A stretch of DNA of 64,000 nucleotides from Doryteuthis pealeii (GCA_023376005.1 CM042145.1:62145497-62209496); one strand, 5' to 3'; positions 10,270-21,891 are shown, counted from the first letter of the stretch. Translations and numbers: made by a program. The notes: generated by a model not told the origin, from the sequence alone.

Positions 10270-10682
10270 CTAGCAGGACCTGTGGATATACCACAGTATG
10301 ATAATTTAATTATTACAACATTTTATATGCTTACTTAAAGCTATTGCTAAATAGTTCAATATGTAAAAAGTATAATCTTCATTTAACTCTTTTTTCTTTC
10401 TTTCCTTTTTTTCATTGTGTTCGATTAAAATAGATAAGTTTTATCACTTCCGTGCACTCATCCCCTGTAAATTTCTTTCCTTTCTTTAATAAAAATGGAA
10501 TGGTCCATTATTTAGCTGAGGTGAAGACACTCATAAGAAATAAGCATTCGGCAGAGAAGCAAATCCAGATAATCAGGATTTACATTTTTGCATTTCATCT
10601 TGGACAGTCTCATGTTTAACCAGAGGGTGTTGCAAGATGATAACGGTCGTACAATCAAGGAACATGAGTATTGATGTATAGA
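10270..10682 (-). mobile_element. HelA non-autonomous Helitron, full length
   Basis: Minus strand runs from TC (10681-10682, preceded by A) with TCAATACTCATGTTCCTTGA to GGTCCTGCTAG followed by T. The perfect hairpin CTGTGGATATACCACAG on plus (10280-10296) lies 10 bases inside the CTAG end. This is the classical Helitron 3' layout. Confidence 0.85.
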
Positions 10683-11387
10683 TTAATAATCGTATCATTT
10701 ATTAAGGGTGAGTTGAAAAAAAGAATCTTTCCCTCAGAATGAAATTGGACTTCACAAATACCACTTGAAAAAAAAAAAAAAAAATGTTATCAGTCTAGAT
10801 TGGAATTGTAGTTTCTTTCCAAATGGAAAACAATGAAATCCTTTGTTGATTTGAGAGGAATTGCACTTTTGGTAATTTTTTTTTAATATAAATTAAAAAT
10901 GACTAAAACTAAAGACAGACTAAATGTCTCAGCAGAAAGTAATGAGAAATTTTATTTTTATATCAAACAAAAAGGCATTTTAAAAATTCAGTGATACATT
11001 CTTTAAACTAAATGTGTGCAAAGTTCCACAACAGTCTCCTTTTTTCTTTTTTCAACTCTAGATTAAATAAACAGAAAACCTTTTGTTCATTTCTAATAAA
11101 AATCTTTAAAAAAAACTTTAGCAAACACTAAATACAAACATCCATTACATTATAATGAAATTACAGATTTCAATCTTTCAGATTTTCTTGGCAAATTATT
11201 TTATAATTTCATATCTTTAAATTAAAATTAATACCATGATAACCCAATATTGATCAAATTTATATGCAAATTCAATTTACATATGGATTTGTACTTTTGT
11301 TACATAATTCATGGATAGCCCATGAATTATGCAAGTAGTGTAGTATAAATTTTGAACCAGAGTTCGTCACGTACCTAAATTTTTAAT
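10683..11387. other. Unassigned AT-rich sequence
   Basis: Only homopolymer tracts seen. Confidence 0.5.
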
Positions 11388-11540
11388 CAGAGTTGTCGCC
11401 TCAGCTAAATAATGGATCATTCCATTTTTTATTATAAAGAAAAAAAGGGAGTAAAAGGGACATGCCACACAGAAAAAATAAAATAAAGAAAAATAGTGAG
11501 AGGGGGTGAGCTTGCGGAAGTGATAATGCTAATCTGTTGA
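11388..11540 (+). mobile_element. HelA internal fragment
   Basis: Contains CAGCTAAATAATGGATCATT and CATGCCACACAGAAAAAAT, the HelA mid-section. Both ends are missing. Confidence 0.7.
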
Positions 11541-12163
11541 TAACTTCCTTTGAATGTATGTGTATATTCAGTTAAAATTGACATGCAAATGACTAATAAT
11601 TTATTGTGTTACCATGGCAGAATCTCTCATTAATATGTAGTAATACTAAATTGCATGACCATTGACCAATAAATTGTATATATATATGTCATATTGAGAT
11701 TTATATATGAGGAGATGATTGCTTTTAAAATGGAGGCAGCAGGTGAAGCTCCAAGAAGTCCAGTGACAACAACCAATTTATTCAACAAAGCCATGACTCA
11801 ATTGAACCTGTTGACCTTTCTCTAGAAACTGAATCTTAGTTTCCAGATCAACAGAAATTCTAGCCACTATCCTGCTAACTCATAAATCCTCTTCTTCATA
11901 CACATCTAATAAAACATTTATATCCATAAATACTTCAATAACAATTAACTAAGTGATGTCAGCAATATTTTTTTTTACCTACCACTGCTAAGTAAACCAC
12001 CTCCTTCTGGGAAGATATTTCCAAACACATATGTTAACCCACTGAATACAAGAAACACTGAACAATATTTCTCCCCCCCCCCAATTAAGAGATGGAGAAG
12101 GCTCTTTGCTCAACAGCCATCAAGCACATTATTTTTAAAGTCCAGCCCCACCCCCTTCTCGCG
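11541..12163. other. Unassigned sequence
   Basis: Less AT-biased than neighbours but no recognised family or convincing coding frame. Confidence 0.5.
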
Positions 12164-12524
12164 GCAGGGCTGTGTAAACTTGGTAGTGTAAGAGGGAACT
12201 TGAGTTCCTGGTAGGATCAACCAAGGCAGACAGGTCTGTCACCCAGTGGTATTAGGGCCACAACCCAGCCAAAGGGGCTCTGGTTAAAAACCAAAGGGCA
12301 TGAGGTATCAAACGGTCTTTGGTGTACTTGTCACTGTGTCAGTAGAAAATCTGCAGCAAAGAAGGGCATCTCATTCCCCTGACCGGGATATACATGCGGA
12401 GTTAAGGGACCACTTCTGAATTTCATATTCCCTTGCTACACCTACCATGAATTCACCACAAGTGAATTTGTTGGTTGGAACTGGCTCAACTGACCCAGGA
12501 TAAATACTATCACAGAAACAGTAA
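12164..12524 (+). mobile_element. G-element copy
   Basis: Most complete copy: CGGCAGGGCTGTGTAAACTT, ACCCAGTGGTATTAGGG, GGGCATCTCATTCCCCTGAC, CGGGATATACATGCGG, then GAATTCACCACAAGTGAATT and GGCTCAACTGACCCAGG. It ends with CACAGAAACAG. No open frame. The element type is unknown; it behaves like a SINE or a short non-coding relic. Confidence 0.7.
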
Positions 12525-12615
12525 TTAAGAGAAGAAAATGAAGGTTTTTAATCTACCTTTATCAAATCAATAAAAATTAACTAAAGCCACAATGAAAATT
12601 AATCAGTCAATAAAC

Positions 12616-12780
12616 ATCATTTGTCTGAATTTTTGAGATGAGGATTGATAATTTTAACAAGAAGGTTCCCAATTTCATTAGAAACACCTGAAGAAGGATA
12701 GAGGGTACATCAGTTGAAACATTATGTATATACCAATAATGATGAGGACTACAAACAGAAAATCTAAATAATTCAATAAA
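12616..12780 (+). mobile_element. PLE-K terminal-repeat fragment
   Basis: Shares TTTTGAGATGAGG, the CTGAAGAAGG...GAAACATT core and ATAATGATGAGGAC with other PLE-K copies. Ends near AATCTAAATAATTCAATAAA. Confidence 0.55.
12688..12720 (+). ncRNA. Hammerhead-like core (degraded)
   Basis: CTGAAGA at 12688-12694 and GAAAC at 12716-12720 flank a poorly pairing stem II. It resembles the conserved boxes of hammerhead ribozymes known from Penelope-like elements. A weak stem II and one extra A after the first box make catalysis unlikely. Confidence 0.3.
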
Positions 12781-12898
12781 CATACTTGGGAGAAAAAAAA
12801 AAAAAAAAAAAATAAAATGTACAAGAATTCTTTTCTTATTTAATTTCTGACTGTCCTATAACAGTTCTTTAATATGTGTATGAAATCTATAAAGACCT

Positions 12899-13482
12899 GT
12901 TGGTTGGATTTTATGGCATGCCAACCCCTGTTGGGTTTTTTATACCAAAGACTTTTTTTATTCCTTTTTGATGGGTACTCAATTCTTTTTTTTTTTTTTT
13001 AACTCAATTTTTTAACTTATATTTTTCTTTTATTTAACCCATCGATGGGATCCTAACAGGTACTACCACTCCGGGTCAGAGTGGAGCTGTGTGTAATGAT
13101 AAAGGGATGCTTACATTCTCCAGAGCTAGAACTTCACTATCAGATAGAGTTTAACATCATACCAGGACATGAAGACCTTCAGCCACCGCCTTCTAACACA
13201 TATATGATAAAAAGGGTTGGGGCTTGCCCTGAGGGCAATCGGGTGAGGGCAATCATATAGGTACTAGGACAATATGACCAGCCGATTGATCAGAGGGGGC
13301 TGTCATCCGACCGCCTGTTTAGCCTAAGTAAGGACCAAAGAAGAGTGTTGAAGGTCTTGGACTGCTCAGCCACCAGGGTTCCATCCTTAAGCATCCTGGG
13401 TCACCTTCCACAGCCAGGGTGGGCTCATTACTACTTTGCAGAGGTGCAGTTAGAGTATTCTAAAGCCCCAGCTGACAGGGCT
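12899..13482 (-). mobile_element. F-element, long copy
   Basis: Starts with TTGGTTGGATTTTATGGCAT and contains ATCGATGGGATCCTAACAGG, GGGTCAGAGTGGAGC, ATGATAAAAAGGGTTGGGG and GGACCAAAGAAGAGTGTTGA. It reaches the distal block CAGCTGACAGGG, absent from most copies. Confidence 0.75.
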
Positions 13483-13777
13483 GATTATTATTTATAAGAT
13501 ACAGAGGTAGTAGTAGTAGTATTCAAAAAGGTAGAAATAAATGTTAGATATAGAAAATAAGTCAAAGATGGACTTCTTCATACAATATAGAAAATGCAGC
13601 ACAGCCATTTTCCTATTTGTATTATGTAACCAGTTTACAATAAGAGAGATAGTCAAACATTCAAGAAACATTAGAAGATCAATATTGAAAATTTTGAATA
13701 ATAATAATAAGACAAGAATTCCTATGCTTATTCAAAATTCTTCCTGGATCGAGAGACACTCGATATATGGATGTGTG

Positions 13778-13978
13778 GGTGGTGTAATGGTTATTGATGT
13801 GGAAAATGGAATAAACAAACTGAGTTCAGATTTGGGCCAAGGCTATTTGCATTTACTTCATACTAATGCCCTTGGGTAAAAGGGTATAAATTTCTTCTAT
13901 CTCCCTCAGCAAAGAGTAATTTGGGCTCTCTAGCCTTGAAGGGGGGGGGGAGTAACAAGCCTAGGATAATAACTCAAA
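13778..13978 (+). mobile_element. SINE-D copy, divergent
   Basis: GGTGGTGTAATGGTTATTGA is the A-box region and GAGTTCAGATTTGGG the decayed B box. The body keeps CATTTACTTCATACTAATGC and ends in a G tract. The open frame 13541-13879 reads into it and is not trusted. Confidence 0.65.
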
Positions 13979-14054
13979 TTCCTTGCTGATATATGAGCTA
14001 ACATTGCAGGGTAAAGCTGATTCATTCCCCCCCCCCCATGTCTGACAGACCTTG

Positions 14055-14673
14055 TTGTTTGGTTAGATTTTATGGCATGTCAACACTTGTTAGGTTATTT
14101 TATGCTGAAGACATTTTGTTCTATTCATTCTTGATTGATACGCAATTTTTTTTCTTTTTTAAACTCATTTTTTCTATTTAACCATCTTAACACTCTGGGT
14201 CAGATTGAACCTGAGAGTAATAGCAATGAAGAGGTACACCACACTCCCCAAAGTTCCAAAATTGGAATTTCACCATTAGATGCCGTTTAACGAACATAGC
14301 CAAAACACTAAGACCCTCAGCCACTGCCATCTAACACATATATAAAAAGGGTTAGGGTTTGCTATAAGAGCAATAGGGTTGGGACAATCATATAAGCGCT
14401 CGGGCTTAATGTGACAGTGACTTGATCAAAGGGAGCCTCCACAACTGCCCATCTAGCCTATATTGGCATTTCAGTCTCAAAAGACTATAATATAGTTTTT
14501 GTGTCCCTGAAGTCATAGCGCCTCCTGTGACTGCCCATCTAGCCTAAGTAAGGGCCAAAGTGGAGTGTTGCTAAACCACCAGGATTCTGTCCTTAAGCAT
14601 CACAGGCACCTTTTGAGGGATTTTACCCCTCTGCAAATGTGCAGTCAGTGTATTCTACATCCCTAGCCGACAT
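14055..14673 (-). mobile_element. F-element, long copy with internal insert
   Basis: Standard F landmarks from TTGTTTGGTTAGATTTTATG to CTAGCCGACATT. About 75 bases near 14470-14540 are inserted, bounded by a repeat of ACTGCCCATCTAGCCTA at both sides, suggesting a local duplication with insertion. Confidence 0.7.
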
Positions 14674-14911
14674 TATACCTGTCACTTTTCCCCCCCTCTC
14701 TATACATATCTTATACAGTGGATGGAGAAAAGGGTTGATATGATGATAATTATATATCAAAATCCCAACCACCTATAAAATACATGAACATACAAATTGC
14801 ACATTATTCAGTACATCTGTTCAACACATGTCAACCACTTAACAAATGATATGCTCAAAATTCTTCAACTTGGCATCCTATATATATATATATATCCTAT
14901 AGCCGAGATCT

Positions 14912-15121
14912 ATGACACCTAGCATCTCACCTCTAACCATGCTGTCTCTTCCTTTGAAAACACCCAAAGAGCCACCTTCAAAGAGAAAAGGCACAGGAGA
15001 AAGAACCATAATGCCATCAAACTCTGACCAGACCTTCAGTTGTTGCAACCATGGCTGCCTGTCCCGCATAGCCCTTATCAGCCACAAACATGCCTGTGGT
15101 CAACATGCACCACCCACTTAA
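14912..15121 (+). pseudogene. LINE ORF C-terminus with zinc-finger-like end
   Basis: Plus-strand frame ends EPPSKRKGTGERTIM ... QTFSCCNHGCLSRIALISHK then HACGQHAPPT and a stop. The C-x(3)-C ... SRI-L-SH-x3-C pattern is the terminal zinc-finger-like motif of many animal non-LTR retrotransposon proteins. Only this end is present, so it is a 5'-truncated relic. The frame at 14878-15087 on minus is its shadow. Confidence 0.6.
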
Positions 15122-15446
15122 GCTTCGTTCACAAAGCCATGAAATAGAGAATGTTAAATCAAGTATATTAATAAGTTCCATAAATTTAATACTTATATCA
15201 CACGTATAGACTTGGGGGGTAAGAATTATCAGCAATAAGTCATCACCCTGGAGATCAGAATGTACAACCTAAATAGCTCAAGAGTTAAGAACTGCTAAAA
15301 TAATATAAATGAATCATTAAGGTGTTTATTGATTGGAGATAAGGTTATTGATTTTATTACCATCAAGTCTACACAATGTAACCATGGTACCAAAATTGTT
15401 CATATTAAAGTGTGTGTGTGTATGTGTGTGTGTGTGCATATATATA
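15122..15446. other. Unassigned AT-rich sequence with GT repeat
   Basis: A GT/TA tract lies at about 15410-15446, ending at the SINE-E boundary. Otherwise nothing. Confidence 0.5.
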
Positions 15447-15613
15447 AGTAAAATCATCGGAGTGGCCTAAAGTCAGTATCAGCCAGACAGTGAGGGAGTC
15501 TATTCCCTTTTCATTAGTGCTAGACCAAGGAGATTATTTTTGTGTCTGAGGTGGCGCACCACACCTACCATCAGCTTCTCACTCAGATCTCTGTGCTACT
15601 CATAATATGCTGA
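15447..15613 (-). mobile_element. SINE-E, head missing
   Basis: Contains GAGTGGCCTAAAGTCAGTAT, CAGACAGTGAGGGAGTCTAT and GTGCTACTCATAATATGCTG. The tRNA-like head expected beyond 15613 is replaced by TA/CA repeat. Confidence 0.75.
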
Positions 15614-15622
15614 CGTGTGTGC

Positions 15623-15623
<1 letters not shown>

Positions 15624-15714
<91 letters not shown>

Positions 15715-15724
15715 ATATATATAT
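15624..15724. repeat. Long TA-CA-TA microsatellite
   Basis: About 100 bases. Its open frame (TA read as IYIYIY, CA as HTHTHT) is an artefact. Confidence 0.9.
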
Positions 15725-16204
15725 AGATCAATTGAATTTTACCTGGAAAAGATGCCAATTGCATCAAGCAAATGAGGCTTATCTAATACCGTTTTTCCTT
15801 TCTTCTTTTAAGAATACTTAGTGGTCTAAGTAAAAAAAAAAAAAAAAAAAAAAAACTGAACCAATTTATCTTTGGTGAGAACAAACACCTGCTTTATCTT
15901 TGTGAAAAGAAACACCTGCCATTATTGGACAAAACATTTTATTCTACCAATCATGAGAAACTAGTAAATAATAAGTCAAAACTTTTACTATAAATATTGA
16001 TACAATTAGTCAGAGTGATAACATTTATCCAAGAAGTTGTTACATCTATTATTGTACTAAAGCTGAGTAAATCAATGATTATTTGCTCTAGGCTTTTTCC
16101 TATTTAGTTTAATGACACAAAATACATACCAAAATATTCCTTAGTTTTGGGATTAACTTATGTTTGAAAAAAAACTTATTTGGTTCTGATTAGTCATAAT
16201 TTAT
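15725..16204. other. Unassigned AT-rich sequence
   Basis: An A tract lies at 15832-15855; nothing else recognised. Confidence 0.5.
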
Positions 16205-16545
16205 ATCCACGACAATCTCTCACCAACCATCCCTATCACTTGGATTCTACAGGAAAACGTCACTTATGAGTTTGTCCTTGCTTCTCCAGCGTGTCTTGTT
16301 TGTCTTACTCTGATGGTTCGGGTGATGTGGGGCAGCTGGCCATTCAGCTGTTTTCTCATGAGGTGTTGCTTCCATGTTTTAAGATCACATGCAGCATTCT
16401 TGTGCAGCTCCCATCTAGTTTTATTCTTTAGGCACTCCATTAGGGTCCAAGTGGTGCTGCCATACAGCAGTACTGATATGACTACAACTAGGAAGAATTG
16501 TCACTTCAGCTTGTCTGTGAGATTGAATTTCCATATGACTGATAG
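16205..16545 (-). pseudogene. LINE RT C-terminal relic
   Basis: Minus-strand translation gives KLKRQFF, VVVISVLLYGSTTWTL, KTRWELHKNAACDLKTWKQH, QLNGQLPHITRTIRVRQTRH and AGEART. These match, block for block, the relic at 51930-52385. LLYGxTTWTL and the R-T-RHAG segment are typical of the C-terminal part of non-LTR retrotransposon RTs. Frame breaks near 16300 and loss of upstream RT motifs mark it as dead. The plus-strand frame 16313-16564 is a shadow. Confidence 0.7.
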
Positions 16546-16615
16546 TCTATTTATAAAGAAATAATATTTGTCTTCATCCCATACCAACCCTTTGGGTGTG
16601 TAAGAAACAGACTAA

Positions 16616-16823
16616 TTTAAATTTATTAGTCTCAAAAAACAATCAATACAGGTCAGTTGTCTCAAAATCCAAACTTGAGAAAAAGGGAGAGAAAGTTAAA
16701 TTTATTGGTCTAAAAGACAATCAATACAGGAGGTCAGTTGTCTCAAAATCCAAACTTGAAAGATCACATAAATAATGTTTCTTTCCATCTCATGTTAGAG
16801 AGAGAAAGGCTTAAATTTATTAG

Positions 16824-16830
<7 letters not shown>
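16616..16830. repeat. Tandem duplication, unit ~85 bases
   Basis: AAATTTATTAGTCTCAAAAA ... GGTCAGTTGTCTCAAAATCC occurs at about 16617 and 16698, with the start of a third unit at about 16812 before an A tract of 30. Confidence 0.75.
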
Positions 16831-16860
<30 letters not shown>

Positions 16861-17044
16861 TTAAAATCAATACCAAAGTTTTGTTGTTTTTTTAAAGATC
16901 AGAGACCAGGATTAGATCTCATACAAAGTTACTATCTGTACATTAATACAAGCTGAAAACTAGTCCTATAGGTGGAATTTTGAGATAAAGATTTGGTTTT
17001 GTTAACCTGGTGGATGCAAAACGATGATCCAGTTTAGTATCATA

Positions 17045-17171
17045 CAGGTGGTCTGAAAGTCTCATCACCTTCTACATCATTTTTAAAGTGGTAAAATAAT
17101 TACATAATACAATCAGAAATTCTAGAAAACAATTTAAGTTTTAAAAAATTTTTTAGAGGTAAAATAATTGC

Positions 17172-17223
<52 letters not shown>

Positions 17224-17277
17224 AATAATGGAAGTTAAAACAATATGTAGGGGTAACAAGACTTTCGGACCACCCTG
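17045..17277. mobile_element. MITE with mariner-like inverted ends
   Basis: CAGGTGGTCTGAAAGTCTCA at 17045 is mirrored by AAGACTTTCGGACCACCCTG ending at 17277. TA lies on both sides (17043-17044, 17278-17279). The 233-base body has no coding frame and contains an expanded TA tract (17175-17212). Confidence 0.8.
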
Positions 17278-17757
17278 TACTTATATAATAAATCAAATCC
17301 AACCCTAAAAACTTAAGTTTTGGAAAAATCTTTTTATTTTATATTTTTTTAACTTATATACTAAAGATATACTTAGCAATTACAGCAACTTTGGTGGTCA
17401 CAGCTTGAGCTGTCAGTGACTTATATGATAACAGAGAGACAACAAAATATATTTGGTGAATCACAGTAAGATTTTTTTTTTTTTTTTAAATAAAAATAAA
17501 AAAAATCATTTAGATGATAGGAAAATTAGGTCATCCTGAACAGGAGGGATTCTATAAAGACAAAAAAATATATACTAAAAAAAAGAAAGAAAAGAAAAAA
17601 GAAAAAGAAAAAAAGAAGAAAAAAGGAAAAAAGCTCATTCTTTTTTCGTTTTACAAGATTATTTTGAGGGACCACTACCCACAAGACTCCCTTAAAGATC
17701 TCAAACATACTTTCTCATCTACAACTGCATTGGATGAACTTTGATATTTGAATGTTT
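17278..17757. other. Unassigned; purine-rich tract
   Basis: A/G-rich tract at about 17575-17632 gives a lysine-rich artefact frame on plus. Nothing else recognised. Confidence 0.5.
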
Positions 17758-18271
17758 TAAGTGTCTCTAAGCAGAACTATGTCACTGCTTACATCACAAT
17801 ACTCTCAGGAATTGCATGTTTATATCTATGTGTATTCAATTTATAGTCAAAATTATTAATACATAGAATAAAATAAATCTTATTTATTAATAATGTCTCT
17901 ATGAAAACCAGAGTTATAGTTGCCTCAAAACAGTGTGTTATAAGTGCATTTAAAATCCTACAATGTGACTTATATATCACTAAGAAATAGACATTTATAT
18001 AATATATGGTGTGGTTAATTTGCATATTGGTTTTAACAAAACCAGGTTTAATAAATAATTACTTTGTGTTATTGATCTCTAATATTTTTGTTTCTCCAAT
18101 GTATTAAAATCAATCCTATGAATGATTTTATATAGAAACCAATTGAAATATAATTAAAATTAGTGTAATCTTTTTATATGCATTTTTATTTAATTTTGTA
18201 TTTCTAAGTTAATATATTTCATTACATCAAAACTTAAACACTTACGCCCGGAAGGTGCATATTCTTGCTAG
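17758..18271 (+). mobile_element. HelB Helitron, 5' end eroded
   Basis: Body blocks CACTGCTTACATCACAATAC, TATATCACTAAGAAATAGAC and ACCAGGTTTAATAAATAATT match 55165-55515. The 3' end has the hairpin region GCCCGGAAGGTGC then ATTCTTGCTAG followed by T. The TC start is not intact. Confidence 0.75.
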
Positions 18272-18289
18272 TAAAGATAATGAAATTTA

Positions 18290-18615
18290 TTGTGTACAGT
18301 GCTCAGGTGCACCACAACTCATCAAAGTCTCATGTCAAGTACACAGAATAATGTAGTGTCAGGAACATGAACAGTTTACAGTAGTAATATGCACGTGTGT
18401 GCATATGTATGTGGAGAGTGGCATCAGGTATAGTGTCAGCGGACTACAGAAAGCATGGAGGCTTTGAAAGATTCAGTGCTTCGGCAGCCTACAACAGACG
18501 CGGGCAGTTTATTCCAGGTCTCCACAATTCTGAGCATGAAAAAATGTTTCCGAAAGTCACGTGAGTAGTGCGGTTTTCTGACTTTGTAGGCATGCCCACA
18601 TGTTTTGGAATAACA
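18290..18615 (-). pseudogene. CR1/Jockey-like LINE 3' end
   Basis: Minus-strand translation gives RKPHYSRDFRKHFFMLRIVE then TWNKLPASVVGCRSTESFKA and SMLSVVR. The R-VxxWNxLPxxVV...FK pattern is the classical C-terminal signature of CR1-, L2- and RTE-type LINE proteins. The 3' UTR follows with AATAAATTTC (minus) as possible end signal near 18285. Only about 50 codons remain. Confidence 0.7.
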
Positions 18616-19154
18616 TTAATACAAAGGTTAACCTTCTAGGAGAAAATCCATGGAGATTTTTTGTTTGGTTCTTTACCATAAAGCCATTATATTGAAAAGC
18701 TAAAAATCCACAGCAAATAGAATTTACAGCTGTCAAGTCAATAGAATAAATGGGCAGCTTTTAAGTGGAGCTTACACACTTTAAAAAAATAGAGTGGAGT
18801 TTTTTTGCTTTTTTCGTCTAGAATATCTTGTTCACAAAAGTAACTTTTTGGGGGGCATCTCCAATAAAGTAATAACAATACCCTGGAAATGACAACGCTT
18901 TTTTCCTCCCCTAATCATTTAATACCAACATTCTTTCGTCTAACCACCCATAAAAAAATACGCACATCAAAATCTAAATGTAGATTTTTTTTTTCTTTTT
19001 CTGGGGACATCATCCGTGAATCCTACTCATGGAATTTTTATTGAAATTAACTGAATTGAATAAATAACTAAAAAATAGTTCTTGCTAGTTATCTCCTTTG
19101 AGAAATTATAATGATCAAGGCAAATTTAAACAGACACTACACTATTATTATTAA
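18616..19154. other. Unassigned AT-rich sequence
   Basis: No family recognised. Confidence 0.5.
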
Positions 19155-19285
19155 CTAGCAGGACCTGTGGATATACCACAGTATGATAATTTAATTATTA
19201 CATTTGATACATTTACTAAAGAGCTATTGCTAAATAATTCAATATGTAAAAAGTATAATAATCTTAATTTAACTCTTTCTTTCTT
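19155..19285 (-). mobile_element. HelA 3' part
   Basis: CTAG (19155-19158), hairpin CTGTGGATATACCACAG, then the HelA subterminal block up to TTAACTCTTTCTTTC. T flanks the 3' end on minus. Confidence 0.8.
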
Positions 19286-19307
19286 AAAAGGGGATTATAA
19301 AATATTT

Positions 19308-19378
19308 ACATTGATTTGCCGATAAAAATCTGGTGAAAGGCGTTTAAAATATCTACATCAATTTGCCAATAAAAACAT
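19308..19378. repeat. Short internal direct repeat
   Basis: AAAATATTTACATTGATTTG-CCGATAAAAA recurs 40 bases on as AAAATATCTACATCAATTTG-CCAATAAAAA. Confidence 0.6.
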
Positions 19379-19672
19379 AATTTGGAAAATATCTCAGTTG
19401 GGCTGGAAATTCGCCTGACGCTAGCTCGCTAAAACATAGCGTAAATTAGGCAGGAGGCTAGGATGACATAAGATAAAATTACCAAAATGTATTCCGTAAT
19501 TCACAATTTCAATATTACAAATAAAATGTTCTTTTTTGTTTTTTGTTTGTTTTTTTTTTTTTAATTTTACATTGAGCATTTAAGTGACGCAAGACCATTT
19601 GTAATGTTTCATTTTTAAAATTGGGTGAAAAAAATGAGACAAATAAATCTGCGATTAAGTAACACCAAATAA

Positions 19673-19737
19673 TCTGGATTTACATTTTTGTATTGCATCT
19701 TTAACAATTTGGACGGTCACATTTTTAAGCAAATTAT
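19673..19737 (-). mobile_element. HelA 5' portion separated from its 3' part
   Basis: AATAATCTGGATTTACATTT and GGACGGTCACATTTTTAA match the HelA section near 10570-10610. It is probably the same insertion as 19155-19285, split by about 390 bases of other sequence. Confidence 0.6.
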
Positions 19738-19769
19738 TTTAATGATATTGAACCGATAAGAATTTTGCT

Positions 19770-19865
19770 TTGTTAGGATCATCATCATCATCATCATCAA
19801 GGCATGCTGACAGTTCAGATCTCCCTGACTCTCTCTCACCATCCGTCCCTATCAGTCATCACTCT
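19770..19865 (-). mobile_element. LINE 3' terminus with GAT tail
   Basis: Minus strand GATAGGGACGGATGGTGAGA matches the DRDGWRE region of the LINE at 51930-52385. It is followed by GCATGCCTTGATGATGATGA, a trinucleotide tail at 19779-19798. Confidence 0.6.
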
Positions 19866-20065
19866 TGGCAAGTTCTCTAGACAGCATCTAGTTTCCACAG
19901 AAATGATGAACGCCAAGAGGATCAAATGAAAACATGTCTCAAAACACTCAAGTAAGATTCCAATCTAATCCTGGGCCCAGGATCATTTATGGAGTTCGAT
20001 GGAACCGCAAATGGTTGACACTGATAACCTCAATTGCATTGGATCGCATTCGGGATACACTGAAT

Positions 20066-20120
20066 ACGTTGGGTGGAGCCAGCTCAACCGACCCAGGGTG
20101 AATACCACAGCAGTAACAGT
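20066..20120 (+). mobile_element. G-element 3' end scrap
   Basis: GTTGGGTGGAGCCAGCTCAA then CCGACCCAGGGTGAATACC matches the G-element terminus at 63920-63965. Confidence 0.55.
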
Positions 20121-21222
20121 AAGATGTGGATCCTAAAAAACCTTTTAACTATAGACAATTTGGATGTAGATAAATAGATAAAATAGAAGCAGTTTTAAAA
20201 GAATCATAAAAGATTTGTTTATAAATCATCATCTCAAAAATGGTGCAATGGATATAAGGGGTTAAGACATTTCTAAGTGACAATCATCTGTAGGTTGTAG
20301 GTTCAATCCTGACCAAGGGTGATAATAATATAGAATACTTAATACTTGTACCATGTCATGGTTAACAGAATGAGAACAGCCTTACCCTGGTGGATTGAAT
20401 AAAGGGTTCGGTTCGAAATTCTATGTAGGCTCCCAAGTTTGACATATGAAAGATTTGATTCTTCTAAAGACAAAACTAATTTTGGCAATGGACAGCAATA
20501 TTTTTGAGATACTGTTATATACCCTATGAACATTAATGTTCATATCCTAATCCTCATTTATACCCTACCTATGAACATTAATGGCTATGTCCCAATCCTC
20601 ATAAATACGGGATTATTATGTTGACTGAGTAGTCTTATACCACTAGCAGTGGTTTACCTTTCTTCACAATACTGGCGAGTATTGCATTTTGTTAATGTTA
20701 TAAAGATTCTATTTCATTTCCAACCTTAGTTTGGTTATTTCACATTTAATAACCTTTGTTAGTTTACAGCATATTTCTCATCAAGTCAAAGAATAATTTG
20801 GATGAAATATATCAGCTGTTGCCAACCATTGATTAAATTTGATATATTACTTCTAGTAATGATTTTTTTTAAACTAAAAAAAATATCAATAGTTAGTTGT
20901 AAAAGTTGTTTTTTTTTTGTTTTTTTTTTTTTTTTGGGGGGGGGGCATGTTTAAACACATCTGAGACTTGAATGGATATATCTGATCATGTGATTATGCA
21001 AATGTATATGTATAATGAAAAATGGTCATTGTTTTTCAAACAACCTAATACATGCATATCTTTATATAGTTTTGTGTGTGTGTGTGTGTGAATAGATGGA
21101 TACCTTGGTACCACTATTCATTTATAATACTCCATATATTCAAAAATATATACGCAAATCTTGATATGTACATTTGAGTTCTCAATTTGGTCGAATCCTA
21201 TCAAGGAAACACATGATATCAA

Positions 21223-21224
<2 letters not shown>
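20121..21224. other. Mostly unassigned; short tandem duplication and T/G tract
   Basis: At 20516-20608 a unit of about 50 bases (CTATGAACATTAATG ... CCTAATCCTCAT) is duplicated. At 20921-20945 a T tract turns abruptly into ten G. A GT repeat lies at 21073-21090. No gene seen. Confidence 0.55.

Positions 21225-21269
<45 letters not shown>
21225..21269. repeat. TA microsatellite
   Basis: About 22 units. Confidence 0.9.
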
Positions 21270-21274
<5 letters not shown>

Positions 21275-21650
21275 TAATCAAGTTTTGAAGATAAATTTAT
21301 TACTTTAAAGCAATTGTTCCTTTTATTGTTATAAGTCCTCACCAAAGTCTCCAATAGTCATAATATTGTAATCTAAAAATTTAAAAAATGCATCCCCCCC
21401 CCTCAATAAAAATATCAAAAATGCTATACCATATATGTCTTTGAAGTGTTTTTAGCCTTCAAGATTTATAAATAAAATTAAAAAAAAAAAACTGCTGCTA
21501 ACCACTAACACCCAAAATGTTAACAAGAAAAATCAAAGGCAACTCAATCTTTTTTTTTTTTTTTTTTTTTGGGGGGGGGGGGCTTTTACACCTTAAAATT
21601 ATGGACATTAGATTTGTGGTGGAGGTAAATGAAAAAGAGCCAAAATTATA
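21270..21650. other. Unassigned; T-to-G tract
   Basis: A run of about 21 T at 21550-21570 is followed at once by 12 G (21571-21582). No other feature. Confidence 0.5.
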
Positions 21651-21885
21651 CTGTGTTTCCCTGAAAATAAGACAGGTCTTATATTAATTTTCACACCAAA
21701 ATATAACACTAGGGTTTATTTTCAAGGGATGTCGAGTGTTTGCATCAAATGATATGATTCTGAAGAATGCTTATTTCTTCCATCTGTCTGCCACTCAACT
21801 AGGGTTTATTTTAAAGAGAGGGTTTATATTACAATTCACGCTAGGTCTTATTTTGCAGGTACGTCTTATTTTCAGGGAAATACAG
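21651..21885. mobile_element. TA-flanked MITE
   Basis: CTGTGTTTCCCTGAAAATAA is mirrored by TTATTTTCAGGGAAATACAG at the right end, with TA on both sides. An internal pair of AACTAGGGTTTATTTT-like blocks is present. 235 bases, no coding frame. Sister copy at 26815-27044. Confidence 0.85.
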
Positions 21886-21891
21886 TAAGTT

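Noticed and set aside
13541..13879. 112-codon frame starting MLDIENKSKMDFF
   Set aside because: Its last third is SINE-D sequence, and the rest has no domain, splice context or homologue I recognise.
15615..15821. Frame rich in IY and HT repeats
   Set aside because: Translation of TA and CA microsatellites.
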